From: Isoptericola variabilis 225
GTDB lineage: Bacteria > Actinomycetota > Actinomycetes > Actinomycetales > Cellulomonadaceae
Direction: 5' to 3'
Assembly (NCBI RefSeq): GCF_000215105.1
Contig: NC_015588.1
Span: 558,001-622,000, forward strand
DNA: 64,000 nt
Made by a program: the position numbers and the translations under genes
Notes under the pieces: model-generated
Told to the model about the DNA's origin: nothing
Databases searched by the model: none
Seen by the model: only the letters and a program-made list of their open reading frames with translations
In this document: positions 9,141-17,335 of the stretch, piece by piece
Layout: every line of letters starts with the position of its first letter
How positions within the stretch are numbered: position 1 is the first letter of the stretch

Positions 9141-9175
9141 CGAGTCCCGAGCTGCCCGCCGCAGCCCGGGACTCG
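9141..9175 (+). terminator. attenuator terminator hairpin
   Basis: Stem CGAGTCCCG / CGGGACTCG (9 bp) continued after one mismatch by GCTGC / GCAGC, with loop CCGCC, followed by TCGTCTTCC. A strong GC hairpin with a short pyrimidine tail is typical of high-GC intrinsic terminators. Confidence 0.65.
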
Positions 9176-9529
9176 TCGTCTTCCGCGTTCTTCCGGCGCG
9201 CCCGGTCGGACGCCGAGCGCCGCATCACGTACGAGCCGCAGGCCCGCCCGGAGATCGCCAACCTCCTGCGGATCGGGGCGCACTTCGCGGGCACGACGCC
9301 GGAGGCGCTCGCGGAGTCGGTCGGCGCGGCCGGCGCGGGGCGGCTCAAGGAGGTCGTGACCGAGGCCGTCGTCGAGGGCCTGCGGCCGCTGCGTGCCCGA
9401 CGCCGGTCCCTCGCCGCGGACGCCGACGGCGTCGTCCGGGACGTGCTCGCCCGGGGGAACGCGCGCGCGAACGCCCTGGCGGACGGGGTCCTGGCCGACG
9501 TCCGCGAGCTCATGGGGACGGTCTACTGA
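9176..9529 (+). pseudogene. trpS: 3' remnant of tryptophanyl-tRNA synthetase
   Basis: In-frame sequence encodes about 117 residues matching only the C-terminal third of class Ic tryptophanyl-tRNA synthetases: FFRRARSDAERRITYEP, then ARPEIANLLRIGAHFAG, LKEVVTEAVVEGLRPLRA and RGNARANALADGVLADV to the stop. The Rossmann domain with HIGH and KMSKS is missing, no plausible start codon exists in this frame, and a TGA stands in frame at 9119. The remnant begins right after the attenuator terminator, so a deletion of roughly the first two thirds of the gene is the simplest explanation. Another trpS must exist elsewhere in the genome. It converges on pckG. Confidence 0.75.
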
Positions 9530-9559
9530 CCGGCGCGGACGCCGCCGAGTGCGCGTGCG

Positions 9560-11455
9560 TCAGGCCAGGCGCTCGCGCAGCCGGGCGAGCTGGGCCCAGA
9601 GCTGCGCGGGGACGCGGTCGCCGAACGTCTCGAAGAACTCGGCGGTCAGCTCGGTCTCGCGGCGCCACGGCTCGGCGGGCACGTCGAAGAGCGCGGCCAG
9701 GTCGTCGTCGGACAGCTCGAGCCCGTCGGTGTCGAGCGCCCCGGGGTCAGGCAGCAGCCCGACGGGGGAGTGGACGGCGCCCGCGTCGGTCCGCAGGCCG
9801 CGCGAGCGGTCGAGCTGCTCGACCATCCACTTGACGACGCGCGCGTTCTCGCCGAACCCGGGCCAGAGGAACCGGCCGTCGGGGCCCTTGCGGAACCAGT
9901 TGACCTGGAAGACCTTGGGCCGCTTGTCGGGGTCGAGGCCCTGGCCCACGCGCAGCCAGTGCGCCCAGTGGTCGGCCATGTTGTAGCCGCAGAACGGCAG
10001 CATGGCGAACGGGTCGCGGCGAAGCTCGCCGACGGTTCCCTCTGCGGCCGCGGTCTGCTCGGACGAGATGGTCGCGCCCATGAAGACGCCGTGGTCCCAG
10101 CTCAGCGCCTGCGTCACGAGCGGCACGTTCGACGCGCGGCGGCCGCCGAACACGATCGCGTCGACCGGGACGCCGGCCGGGTCCTCCCAGCAGTCGGCGA
10201 TGGTGGGGCACTGCGCGGCCGCGACCGTGAACCGCGAGTTGGGGTGCGCGGCCGGGCGGCCGGAGTCCGGCGTCCAGTCCTGGCCCTGCCAGTCGACCAG
10301 GTGCGCGGGCGGCTCGGGCGTCAGGCCCTCCCACCACACGTCGCCGTCGTCGGTCAGCGCGACGTTCGTGAAGATGACGTCGTGCGTGAGCGTCTCGACG
10401 GCGGTCGGGTTGGTCACGACGCCGGTCCCGGGCGCGACGCCGAAGAAGCCCGCCTCGGGGTTGATCGCGCGCAGGGACCCGTCCGGGCCGGGGCGCATCC
10501 ACACGATGTCGTCGCCGAGCGTCTCGACGGTCCAGCCGGGGATGGTCGGGCGCAGCATCGCGAGGTTCGTCTTGCCGCACGCGCTGGGGAACGCCGCGGC
10601 GACGTGGTACTTGCGCCCCTCGGGGGACGTGACCCGGATCAGCAGCATGTGCTCGGCGAGCCAGCCCTCGTCACGGGCCATAACCGAGGCGATGCGCAGC
10701 GCGAAGCACTTCTTGCCGAGCAGCGCGTTGCCTCCGTAGCCCGAGCCGTACGACCAGATCTCGCGAGTCTCGGGGTAGTGGACGATGTACTTCGTGTCGT
10801 TGCACGGCCACGGGACGTCCTCCTCGCCCGGGGCGAGCGGCGCGCCGACCGAGTGCACGGCCGGCACCCACTGCCGGCCGGCGTCGATGAGGCGCAGCAC
10901 CTCGGACGACACGCGCGTCATGACGTGCATCGACACGACGACGTAGGGCGAGTCGGTGATCTCGATGCCGACCTGCGAGATCGGCCCGCCGACCGGGCCC
11001 ATCGAGAACGGCACCACGTACATGGTGCGGCCGCGCATCGACCCGGCGAAGACGTCGCGCAGCTCGGCGCGCATCTCCTCGGGCGCGCGCCAGTTGTTGG
11101 TCGGGCCGGCGTCCTGCTCGCGCTCCGAGCAGATGAAGGTGCGCGACTCGACGCGCGCGACGTCGGACGGGTTCGAGCGCGCGAGGTACGAGTTGGGGCG
11201 CTTCTCCTCGTTCAGGCGGATCAGCGTGCCGGCGTCGACCATGAGGTCGATCAGGCGCTGCTTCTCGGCGGCAGAACCGTCGCACCACACGACCTCGTCG
11301 GGCTGGGTCAGCTCGGCGATCTCGGCGACCCAGGCCCGCGGGTCGGCCGGGCGGTGCGCGGTGGGCAGGCCGCCGGTCGAGCTCGCGGGTGCGACGTCGG
11401 GCACGAGCTCGGCGAGGGCGAGTCGGGTCCGGCGCGGGTTCGCTGTGAAGGTCAT
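9560..11455 (-). CDS. pckG: phosphoenolpyruvate carboxykinase (GTP)
   Basis: GTP-dependent PEPCK converting oxaloacetate to phosphoenolpyruvate, the entry step of gluconeogenesis. The 631-residue product carries the GTP-type signature [12 protein letters not shown] (P-loop with the hyper-reactive cysteine) near residue 300, a metal-binding region around GDDIVWMRP, and [12 protein letters not shown]. It is slightly longer than the usual 600-610 residues. The start ATG has GGAG about 7 nt upstream. It is divergent from a RamB-type regulator with 110 bp between starts containing a palindrome, suggesting shared control by acetate/short-chain acyl signals. That link is inferred from position. Confidence 0.96.
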   Translation of the reverse strand: MTFTANPRRTRLALAELVPDVAPASSTGGLPTAHRPADPRAWVAEIAELTQPDEVVWCDGSAAEKQRLIDLMVDAGTLIRLNEEKRPNSYLARSNPSDVARVESRTFICSEREQDAGPTNNWRAPEEMRAELRDVFAGSMRGRTMYVVPFSMGPVGGPISQVGIEITDSPYVVVSMHVMTRVSSEVLRLIDAGRQWVPAVHSVGAPLAPGEEDVPWPCNDTKYIVHYPETREIWSYGSGYGGNALLGKKCFALRIASVMARDEGWLAEHMLLIRVTSPEGRKYHVAAAFPSACGKTNLAMLRPTIPGWTVETLGDDIVWMRPGPDGSLRAINPEAGFFGVAPGTGVVTNPTAVETLTHDVIFTNVALTDDGDVWWEGLTPEPPAHLVDWQGQDWTPDSGRPAAHPNSRFTVAAAQCPTIADCWEDPAGVPVDAIVFGGRRASNVPLVTQALSWDHGVFMGATISSEQTAAAEGTVGELRRDPFAMLPFCGYNMADHWAHWLRVGQGLDPDKRPKVFQVNWFRKGPDGRFLWPGFGENARVVKWMVEQLDRSRGLRTDAGAVHSPVGLLPDPGALDTDGLELSDDDLAALFDVPAEPWRRETELTAEFFETFGDRVPAQLWAQLARLRERLA

Positions 11456-11529
11456 GACGTGCTCCGTCCGTCCAGTGAGGTCCTGGTTCCAGCCTGCGCC
11501 GGACCGAGGCGGCTTACCAGCCGTGACGG

Positions 11530-11553
11530 CGTGAAGATTCGTCGATCTTCACG
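11530..11553. promoter_or_regulatory. operator-like palindrome between pckG and ramB-like gene
   Basis: CGTGAAGAT, six-base spacer TCGTCG, ATCTTCACG: perfect 9-bp arms, 12 bp upstream of the regulator ATG and 74 bp upstream of pckG. It is a likely autoregulatory site; the sequence differs from the known corynebacterial RamB motif. Confidence 0.5.
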
Positions 11554-11565
11554 TACGGTGAAACC

Positions 11566-13101
11566 ATGTCTGCGAGACGCCAGGAATCCGGCTCGACGCG
11601 AGTACCGCCGTCGGGCGCGTACGGGACGAGGGCGGAGCTCGTGCCGGGCGCGGAGGCGCCGGACCTCATCACGCTCGGCCGGCGCATCCGGCACGCGCGC
11701 ACGTCGCGCGGGCTGACGCTCGACGCGCTCAGCGAGCGCGTGGGCTCGGCGCCGAGCCTCCTGTCGCTCGTCGAGAACGGGCGCCGCGAGCCCCGCCTGT
11801 CGCTGCTGCGAGCGATCGCCGAGGCCCTCGACGTGCCGCTCGCCGACCTGCTCGCCGCCGAGCCGCCGTCGCGCCGCGCCGAGCTCGAGATCGCGCTCGA
11901 GCGTGCCCAGCGCGGACCCCTGTTCGCGGCGCTCGGCCTGCCCGCCATCAAGCCGAGCCAGAAGCTGCCCGTGCCGGTGCTCGAGCAGCTCGTCGGCCTG
12001 CACGCCGAGATCGCCCGGCGCGAGGAGGAGGCGATCGCGACGCCCGAGGAGGCGCGGCGGGCCAACACCGAGCTGCGCCTGGAGCGCCAGGCCCGCGACA
12101 ACCACCTGCCGCAGATCGAGGCGATCGCCGAGGACATGACGCGGCGGGCCGGCTACACGGGCGGTGCGCTCATGCACCGGACGGTCGCGCGCATGGCCGA
12201 GGCCCTGGGGCTGACGATCCTGCACGTCGACGACCTGCCCCGCTCCGCGCGGTCGGTCACCGACTGGCGCAACGGACGGATCTACCTGCCGCCCGCGTCC
12301 ATCCCGGGCGGGCACGGGCTGCGCTCGCTCGCGCTGCAGGCCATCGCGCACCGCGTGCTGGGCCACGAGCGGCCCCGCTCGTACGCCGAGTTCCTGCGCC
12401 AGCGGGTCGAGATCACGTACTTCGCGGCGGCGTGCCTCATCCCGCAGTCGTTCGCGGTCGACTTCCTGTCGCAGCGCAAGCGCGAGAAGGACCTCGCCGT
12501 CGAGGACTTCCGCGACGCGTTCGGCGTGACGCACGAGGCCGCGGCGATGCGGCTGACGAACCTCGCGACGGTGCACCTCGGCATCCCGCTGCACTTCCTG
12601 CGCGTGGGCGACGACGGCGCCCTGTTCCGCGGATACGCGAACGACGGGCTGCCGCTGCCCATGGACGTCACCGGCGCGATCGAGGGCCAGCTCGTGTGCA
12701 AGTGGTGGGCGGGGCGCGAGGCCTTCGCGCGCCGCGACCGCGCGACGGAGTCCTACCAGTACACCGACACCCCGGCCGGCACCTTCTGGGACTCCGTGCA
12801 GACCGGCGCGGCCGCCGACGGGCGGCAGTTCTCCGTGACCGTCGGCGTCCCGTACGCGCACGCGAAGTGGTTCCGCGGCCGCGACACCCAGGTGCGCCGG
12901 AAGTCCACGTGCCCCGACCCGGCGTGCTGCCAGCGCCCGCCGGTCGACCTCGCCGCACGATGGGAGGGCGTGTCGTGGCCGAGCGCCCGCATGCACCAGC
13001 AGATCCTCGCCGCGCTGCCCCGGGGCGTCTTTCCCGGCGTCGACGACACCGAGGTGTACTCGTTCCTCGAGCGCCACGCTCCGGACCACCCCACGACGTA
13101 G
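11566..13101 (+). CDS. RamB/ScfR-type XRE transcriptional regulator with IrrE-like domain
   Basis: Transcription factor of the short-chain fatty acid regulator family, to which RamB of Corynebacterium glutamicum (acetate metabolism) belongs. The 511-residue product has an XRE helix-turn-helix at about residues 40-95 (LGRRIRHARTSRGLTLDALS) and a central IrrE-like ImmA/M78 region (LRSLALQAIAHRVLGHE). A C-terminal DUF2083 domain follows, with the cysteine cluster CPDPACCQRP. Position divergent from pckG suggests control of gluconeogenesis and acyl-CoA metabolism. The ATG has a poor ribosome site, so leaderless or weak translation is likely. Its TAG stop lies inside the first, degenerate unit (CGACGTAGCA) of the downstream repeat array. 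Confidence 0.88.
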   Translation: MSARRQESGSTRVPPSGAYGTRAELVPGAEAPDLITLGRRIRHARTSRGLTLDALSERVGSAPSLLSLVENGRREPRLSLLRAIAEALDVPLADLLAAEPPSRRAELEIALERAQRGPLFAALGLPAIKPSQKLPVPVLEQLVGLHAEIARREEEAIATPEEARRANTELRLERQARDNHLPQIEAIAEDMTRRAGYTGGALMHRTVARMAEALGLTILHVDDLPRSARSVTDWRNGRIYLPPASIPGGHGLRSLALQAIAHRVLGHERPRSYAEFLRQRVEITYFAAACLIPQSFAVDFLSQRKREKDLAVEDFRDAFGVTHEAAAMRLTNLATVHLGIPLHFLRVGDDGALFRGYANDGLPLPMDVTGAIEGQLVCKWWAGREAFARRDRATESYQYTDTPAGTFWDSVQTGAAADGRQFSVTVGVPYAHAKWFRGRDTQVRRKSTCPDPACCQRPPVDLAARWEGVSWPSARMHQQILAALPRGVFPGVDDTEVYSFLERHAPDHPTT

Positions 13102-13243
13102 CACTGCACTCGCGAGGTAGCGCTCGAGCCGGCGAGGTAGCGCGTTCTGCCGCGACGTAGCGCTCGAGCCGGCGAGGTAGCGCGTTCTGCCGCGACGTAG
13201 CGCTCGAGCCGGCGAGGTAGCGCGTTCTGCCGCGACGTAGCGC
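13095..13243 (+). repeat. 20-bp-period array A, eight forward units
   Basis: Units CGAGGTAGCGC or CGACGTAGCGC, with GTAG ending at 13120, 13140, 13160, 13180, 13200, 13220 and 13240 (exact 20-bp period). A degenerate first unit contains the TAG stop of the RamB-like gene. The 9-nt spacers alternate between two sequences (TCGAGCCGG and GTTCTGCCG), giving a 40-bp super-repeat. Only forward units occur; the next gene is also on the + strand. Confidence 0.9.
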
Positions 13244-13302
13244 GGCACGAACCTCCGATCGGAGGATGTGCCCGCCCGACGTCGGCCGCTAGCGTGCGGC
13301 GC

Positions 13303-13758
13303 ATGAGCGACGACGCGCGCGACGAGGCGACCCAGCCCCTGCCGCAGCCGACGACCGACCTCACCCGCCCGCGCGTCGTCCTGCGTGCCGAGGCGCTGCT
13401 CGTCGCCGTGGGCCTCGTGTGGGCCGCGTGGCTGCTCGTGCCGGCGACGTGGTGGGTGCTGTTCGCGGCGTTCCTGCTGTTCGACCTGTCGGCGCTCGGC
13501 TACCTGCGGGGCCCGCGCGTCGGCGCGATCGTCTACAACCTCGGGCACTCGTACGTCGGGCCGCTGCTCCTCGGCGCGCTCGCGGTCGGTCTCGCCCTCG
13601 GGGCCGGTTCGGCCTCCGCCCAGGCGTTCTGCGCGACGGCGGCACTCGCCTGGGCGTTCCACGTCGCCGTCGACCGTGCGCTGGGGTTCGGCCTCAAGGA
13701 ACCGGACTCGTTCCATCACACGCACCTCGGCATGCTGCCGCGCCGCCCGACGAGCTAG
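13303..13758 (+). CDS. DUF4260-like small membrane protein
   Basis: 151-residue integral membrane protein with about four predicted hydrophobic segments (LLVAVGLVWAAWLLV; WWVLFAAFLLFDLSALGYL; GPLLLGALAVGLALGAG; AFCATAALAWAFHVAVD). It has the conserved FHHTHLG motif near its C-terminus, as in DUF4260 proteins, whose function is unknown. A -10-like TAGCGT ends 7 nt before the ATG, suggesting a leaderless transcript; a GTG three codons upstream is less likely. No functional partner is evident next to it. Confidence 0.75.
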   Translation: MSDDARDEATQPLPQPTTDLTRPRVVLRAEALLVAVGLVWAAWLLVPATWWVLFAAFLLFDLSALGYLRGPRVGAIVYNLGHSYVGPLLLGALAVGLALGAGSASAQAFCATAALAWAFHVAVDRALGFGLKEPDSFHHTHLGMLPRRPTS

Positions 13759-13805
13759 GGCGCGGGCGCCGCGACACCGCGACCGATCACCGGTAGGAGT
13801 GCCCC

Positions 13806-14176
13806 ATGACGCTGACCGACGACGTCGTCGAGGCTCCCGTCCCGCACGAACGACGGCGGTGGGTCGCCGCGGGGGTGGTGCTCGCGGCGGTGGCCGCCGC
13901 GATCGGAGCCGAGCACGACCCGCGGGCCGCGTTCTGGGCCGACGCCGAGGTTCTCGGACCCGACGGGTTCGACCTCGAGCCGGGCGAGACGGTCATGATC
14001 GCGCTCGTCGTCGACGTCGACGCCTCGGGCGCACAGTTTGCACGACGGTGCACTACAGCGTCGGACCGTTCCCGCACCGCGGCTGGTACCCGATGTACAC
14101 GCGGGTGCTCGGCGAGCACGAGCCCGAGTGCACCGACGAGATGTTCGACGAGATGGTCGCCGCGGACGGTCGGTGA
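13806..14176 (+). pseudogene. frameshifted small membrane-anchored protein, unknown function
   Basis: Good ribosome site (GGTAGGAG) before ATG; the product starts MTLTDDVVEAPVPHERRR, then a single hydrophobic anchor WVAAGVVLAAVAAAIGA and an extracellular-looking segment ending VVDVDASG. From about 14037 the sensible continuation (TTVHYSVGPFPHRGWYPM ... ECTDEMFDEMVAADGR) is in another frame, as if one base were deleted near CGCACAGTTTGCACG. Without the shift the frame runs on into Arg/Ser-rich translation of the next repeat array. The protein family is not recognised. It may be a true mutation or a sequencing error. Confidence 0.6.
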
Positions 14177-14187
14177 CGCCGTCCGCG

Positions 14188-14320
14188 CGGCTACGGCCCG
14201 TGGGAACGCGCTACCTCGCGGGGTGGTGCGCTACCTCGCGGGTTGCAGCGCTACCTCGCGCGAGAACGCGCTACCTGGGCGATTTCAGCGCTACCTCGCC
14301 GGGTGGTGCGCTACTTCGGC
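14188..14320 (-). repeat. 20-bp-period array B, six to seven reverse units
   Basis: CTAC of the inverted core GCGCTACCTCG at 14211, 14231, 14251, 14271, 14291 and 14311, exactly 20 bp apart, with a degenerate copy at 14191. All units face the minus-strand hydrolase gene, and the 14311 copy provides that gene's TAG stop. No forward units face the frameshifted + strand gene upstream. Confidence 0.9.
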
Positions 14321-15618
14321 GTCGCGCCGCGGGCGTCCATGCGTTCGAGCAGGCGCGCGAACACGTCGCCCATCCGGAGGCCGTCGTGCTCGAACTCGTT
14401 GGTCACCCAGGCGCGCGCGTTGCCGACGTGGGCGGCGGTCTCGAGCGACAGGCCGGCGTCGACGAACATGTCGTCGAAGTACACGGCGGCCTCGACCGGC
14501 ACCTCGTTGGCGGCGAGCCTCTCCAGGTCGTACAGGTCCGGCCAGTCGGCGCGCGCGGCCAGCGCCTCCGCCGCCTCGCGGAACGGCCGCAGCGCCGCGA
14601 CCTGCTCGAACATCCAGGGGTAGATCATCTCGCCGGTGAGCAGCAGCGGCCGGGCGTCGGCGGCGAAGCGCGGGTCGCCGTCGCGCACCTGCTGCGCGGC
14701 CCACGCCGTCGGACCCGTCGACGACTGCGCGTAGATCGACTCGTGCAGGACGGCGTACATCGGGTTCGCGGCGAAGCCGGTCTCGTCCTGGACCGCGGCG
14801 AGGAAGGTGTCGGTCAGCTCGTCGGGCGAGGCGTCGTCGAACGCCTCGTCGACGATCCAGTGGATGCGCTCGAAGCCCGGCCCCATGCCGAGGTCCATGC
14901 CCAGCGACTGGACGCGCTCGACCGTGAGCACGTCGCCGCCAGGCAGCCGGACGTCGCCGGCCGCGACCCGGTCGGCGACGCGCGCCAGCCGCTCGGCGTC
15001 GTGCGGGTAGCGCTCCCGGTAGCGGGCGTTCTTCGCGACGACGCGCTCCTGCGTGCGCTCGTAGACCTCCCGGGCGCTCGCCGTCAGGCCGGCGAGCCCA
15101 CCTGTGACGAAGGACGCCGCCAGCCCCTCGGGCGCCTGCGACAGGTACGTCAGCGTGATGAAGCCGCCGTACGACTGGCCGAGCGAGCACCACCGCCGGC
15201 CGCCGTAGACCGTCTTCCGCACGTGCTCGGCGTCGGCGACGATCGAGTCGGCCCGGAAGTGCGTCAGGTGCTCGGCCTGCTCGGCGCCGGTGCCGAGCGC
15301 CTGCAGCGCCGCGGCCCGCACGGCCGAGGACCGGCCGGTGCCGCGCTGGTCGAGCAGCACCACGCGGAAGCGCTCGAGGGCCGTCCCCAGCCAGCCGTCG
15401 GGCCCGGTCGGCCGCGGGCCCTTGCCACCCGGCCCGCCCTGGAGGAACACGAGCAGCGGCAGGTCGTCGTCCTTGCGCTGCGGCGCCACGAGCTCGCGCA
15501 CGAAGACGGTCAGCGAGCGCCCGTCGTCGGGCCGCGACCAGTCGAGCGGCACGCGGAGCGTCCTGTCGGTGACGTGCAGGCCGGGGATCGTGTACTCGAC
15601 GGTGGAGGTGACGGTCAC
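14311..15618 (-). CDS. alpha/beta hydrolase, prolyl aminopeptidase-like
   Basis: 435-residue serine hydrolase of the proline iminopeptidase type (peptidase family S33). It has the oxyanion motif FLQGGPGGKGPRP near residue 60 and LDQRGTGRSS near 90. The nucleophile elbow GQSYGG, with its serine near residue 148, is followed by a long cap domain rich in Glu/Arg. No signal peptide, so it is probably cytoplasmic and likely releases N-terminal proline or similar residues from peptides; the exact substrate is not visible. Its last codons (AAG TAG) come from a unit of repeat array B. It stands alone, separated from glpK by a large perfect inverted repeat. Confidence 0.85.
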   Translation of the reverse strand: MTVTSTVEYTIPGLHVTDRTLRVPLDWSRPDDGRSLTVFVRELVAPQRKDDDLPLLVFLQGGPGGKGPRPTGPDGWLGTALERFRVVLLDQRGTGRSSAVRAAALQALGTGAEQAEHLTHFRADSIVADAEHVRKTVYGGRRWCSLGQSYGGFITLTYLSQAPEGLAASFVTGGLAGLTASAREVYERTQERVVAKNARYRERYPHDAERLARVADRVAAGDVRLPGGDVLTVERVQSLGMDLGMGPGFERIHWIVDEAFDDASPDELTDTFLAAVQDETGFAANPMYAVLHESIYAQSSTGPTAWAAQQVRDGDPRFAADARPLLLTGEMIYPWMFEQVAALRPFREAAEALAARADWPDLYDLERLAANEVPVEAAVYFDDMFVDAGLSLETAAHVGNARAWVTNEFEHDGLRMGDVFARLLERMDARGATPK

Positions 15619-15652
15619 CCGATCACCCTACGGGCAGCAGCCGACCAGACGA

Positions 15653-15754
15653 GCGGCGGGGAAGGACCTCGTGCGGGCGGCCGTATCTCTCCCGAAGTGG
15701 AGGGCGCCCTGCGCCCGTGAACGCGGCCGCCCGCACGAGGTCCTTCCCCGCCGC
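15653..15754. repeat. perfect 31-bp inverted repeat with 40-bp loop
   Basis: Left arm 15653-15683 (starts GCGGCGGGGAAGGACC) and right arm 15724-15754 are exact reverse complements; the 40-bp loop is not palindromic as a whole. It lies 34 bp upstream of the hydrolase start and 15 bp downstream of the glpK stop. It could end glpK transcription, but it is far longer than a normal terminator and resembles a small non-autonomous element. The right arm overlaps no gene. Confidence 0.7.
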
Positions 15755-15769
15755 GGGCACGAACGACGA

Positions 15770-17284
15770 CTACTGCACGTCCTCGTCCACCCAGTCGAAC
15801 GTCTTCGTCACGGCCTTCTTCCACTGCCGGTAGAGCCGCTCGCGCTCGTCCTCGGCCATGGACGGCGACCAGCGCTTGTCCTCGGCCCAGTTGGCGGTGA
15901 CGTCCTCCTCGCCGTTCCAGAACCCGACGGCGATGCCCGCCGCGTACGCGGCACCGAGCGCCGTCGTCTCGGCGACCTTGGGCCGCACGACGTCGACGCC
16001 GAGCTGGTCGGCCTGGAACTGCATGAGCAGCTCGTTGGCGACCATGCCGCCGTCGACCTTGAGCTCGGTGAGGTCGACGCCCGAGTCGGCGTTCATGGCG
16101 TCCATGACCTCGCGCGTCTGGTAGGCCGTGGCCTCGAGCGCCGCGCGCGCGATGTGGTTGCGGTTGACGTACCGGGTGAGGCCGACGAGCGCGCCGCGCG
16201 CGTCGGGCCGCCAGTACGGCGCGAACAGGCCGGAGAACGCGGGCACGAAGTACGCGCCGCCGTTGTCGTCGACCTTGCCCGCGAGCCACTCGATGTCGGG
16301 CGCGTCGGTGAACAGACCCAGGTTGTCGCGGAGCCACTGCACGAGAGAGCCGGTGACGGCGATCGAGCCCTCGAGCGCGTACACCTGCGGGGCGTCGCCG
16401 ATCTTGTAGCAGACCGTCGTGAGCAGGCCGTTCTTGCTCGGGACCTTCTCGGTGCCCGTGTTGAGGAGCATGAAGTTGCCGGTGCCGTACGTGTTCTTCG
16501 CGGTGCCGACCTCGAAGCACGCCTGGCCGAACGTGGCCGCCTGCTGGTCGCCGAGGATGCCGGCGATCGGCACGCCGGGCACCATGCCGCGGGGGCGGCC
16601 CTGGCCGTACACCTCGGACGACGAGCGGATCTCGGGCAGCATCGACAGCGGGATGCCCATGTCGGCCGCGATGTCCTCGCGCCACGACAGCGTGTCGAGG
16701 TCCATGAGCATGGTGCGCGAGGCGTTGGTGACGTCGGTGACGTGCACGCCGCCCTCGACGCCGCCGGTCATGTTCCACAGGACCCACGTGTCGGTGTTGC
16801 CGAAGAGCAGGTCGCCGCGCTCGGCGGCCTCGCGGGCGCCGTCGACGTTGTCGAGGATCCACTTGATCTTGGGACCCGAGAAGTACGTCGCGAGGGGCAG
16901 GCCGACGATCGACTTGTACTTGTCGGCCCCGACGTCGCCGCCCAGCTCGTCGACGATCGCCTGCGTGCGCGTGTCCTGCCAGACGATCGCGTTGTACACG
17001 GGCTTGCCCGTCGTCCGGTCCCACACGACGGCGGTCTCGCGCTGGTTGGTGATGCCGATCGCGGCGAGGTCGGTGTGGGTGAGGTTGGCGCGGGTCAGGG
17101 CGAGGCCGACGACCTCGCGCACGTTGTTCCAGATCTGCTCGGGGTTGTGCTCGACCCAGCCCGCCCTGGGGAAGATCTGGTCGTGCTCGAGCTGGCCGGT
17201 CGAGATGATACGGCCCGAGTGGTCGAAGATGATGGCACGCGAGCTCGTCGTGCCCTGGTCGATGGCGAGGACGTAGTCAGCCAT
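15770..17284 (-). CDS. glpK: glycerol kinase
   Basis: Phosphorylates glycerol with ATP to sn-glycerol 3-phosphate. The 504-residue product has the FGGY-kinase N-terminal phosphate loop [13 protein letters not shown] at residues 8-20, [11 protein letters not shown] near residue 43, [12 protein letters not shown] near 240 and a C-terminal domain with [17 protein letters not shown]; length equals the family norm. It is the last gene of the minus-strand glpD-glpF-glpK set, with a 51-bp gap after glpF, and is followed by a large inverted repeat. Regulation is likely shared through the SorC-type protein encoded divergently from glpD. Confidence 0.96.
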   Translation of the reverse strand: MADYVLAIDQGTTSSRAIIFDHSGRIISTGQLEHDQIFPRAGWVEHNPEQIWNNVREVVGLALTRANLTHTDLAAIGITNQRETAVVWDRTTGKPVYNAIVWQDTRTQAIVDELGGDVGADKYKSIVGLPLATYFSGPKIKWILDNVDGAREAAERGDLLFGNTDTWVLWNMTGGVEGGVHVTDVTNASRTMLMDLDTLSWREDIAADMGIPLSMLPEIRSSSEVYGQGRPRGMVPGVPIAGILGDQQAATFGQACFEVGTAKNTYGTGNFMLLNTGTEKVPSKNGLLTTVCYKIGDAPQVYALEGSIAVTGSLVQWLRDNLGLFTDAPDIEWLAGKVDDNGGAYFVPAFSGLFAPYWRPDARGALVGLTRYVNRNHIARAALEATAYQTREVMDAMNADSGVDLTELKVDGGMVANELLMQFQADQLGVDVVRPKVAETTALGAAYAAGIAVGFWNGEEDVTANWAEDKRWSPSMAEDERERLYRQWKKAVTKTFDWVDEDVQ

Positions 17285-17335
17285 GGTGGGGGTCCTTCAC
17301 GTCGTCGTGGGTAGGTGCTGTCGGACAGGGGACGG

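Larger units (their letters stand above)
9059..9175 (+). promoter_or_regulatory. tryptophan ribosome-mediated transcription attenuator
   Basis: A -10-like TACGCT is followed 7 nt later by the ATG of a 14-codon leader with tandem Trp codons, then by mutually exclusive RNA pairings. Segment 1 is GGCTGC (9097-9102) just after the Trp codons. Segment 2 is GCAGCC (9107-9112) and can pair with segment 1 or with GCTGC (9151-9155). The terminator hairpin closes with GCAGC (9161-9165). A ribosome stalled at TGGTGG would cover segment 1 and favour pairing 2:3, preventing termination. This is the classic attenuation layout; in Streptomyces coelicolor an auxiliary trpS is known to be controlled this way. 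Function here is inferred. Confidence 0.7.

Noticed and set aside
13095..13243. CRISPR array interpretation of the 20-bp-period repeats
   Set aside because: The 11-bp core and 9-nt spacers are far too short, spacers are often identical, orientation flips within arrays and no cas gene is present.
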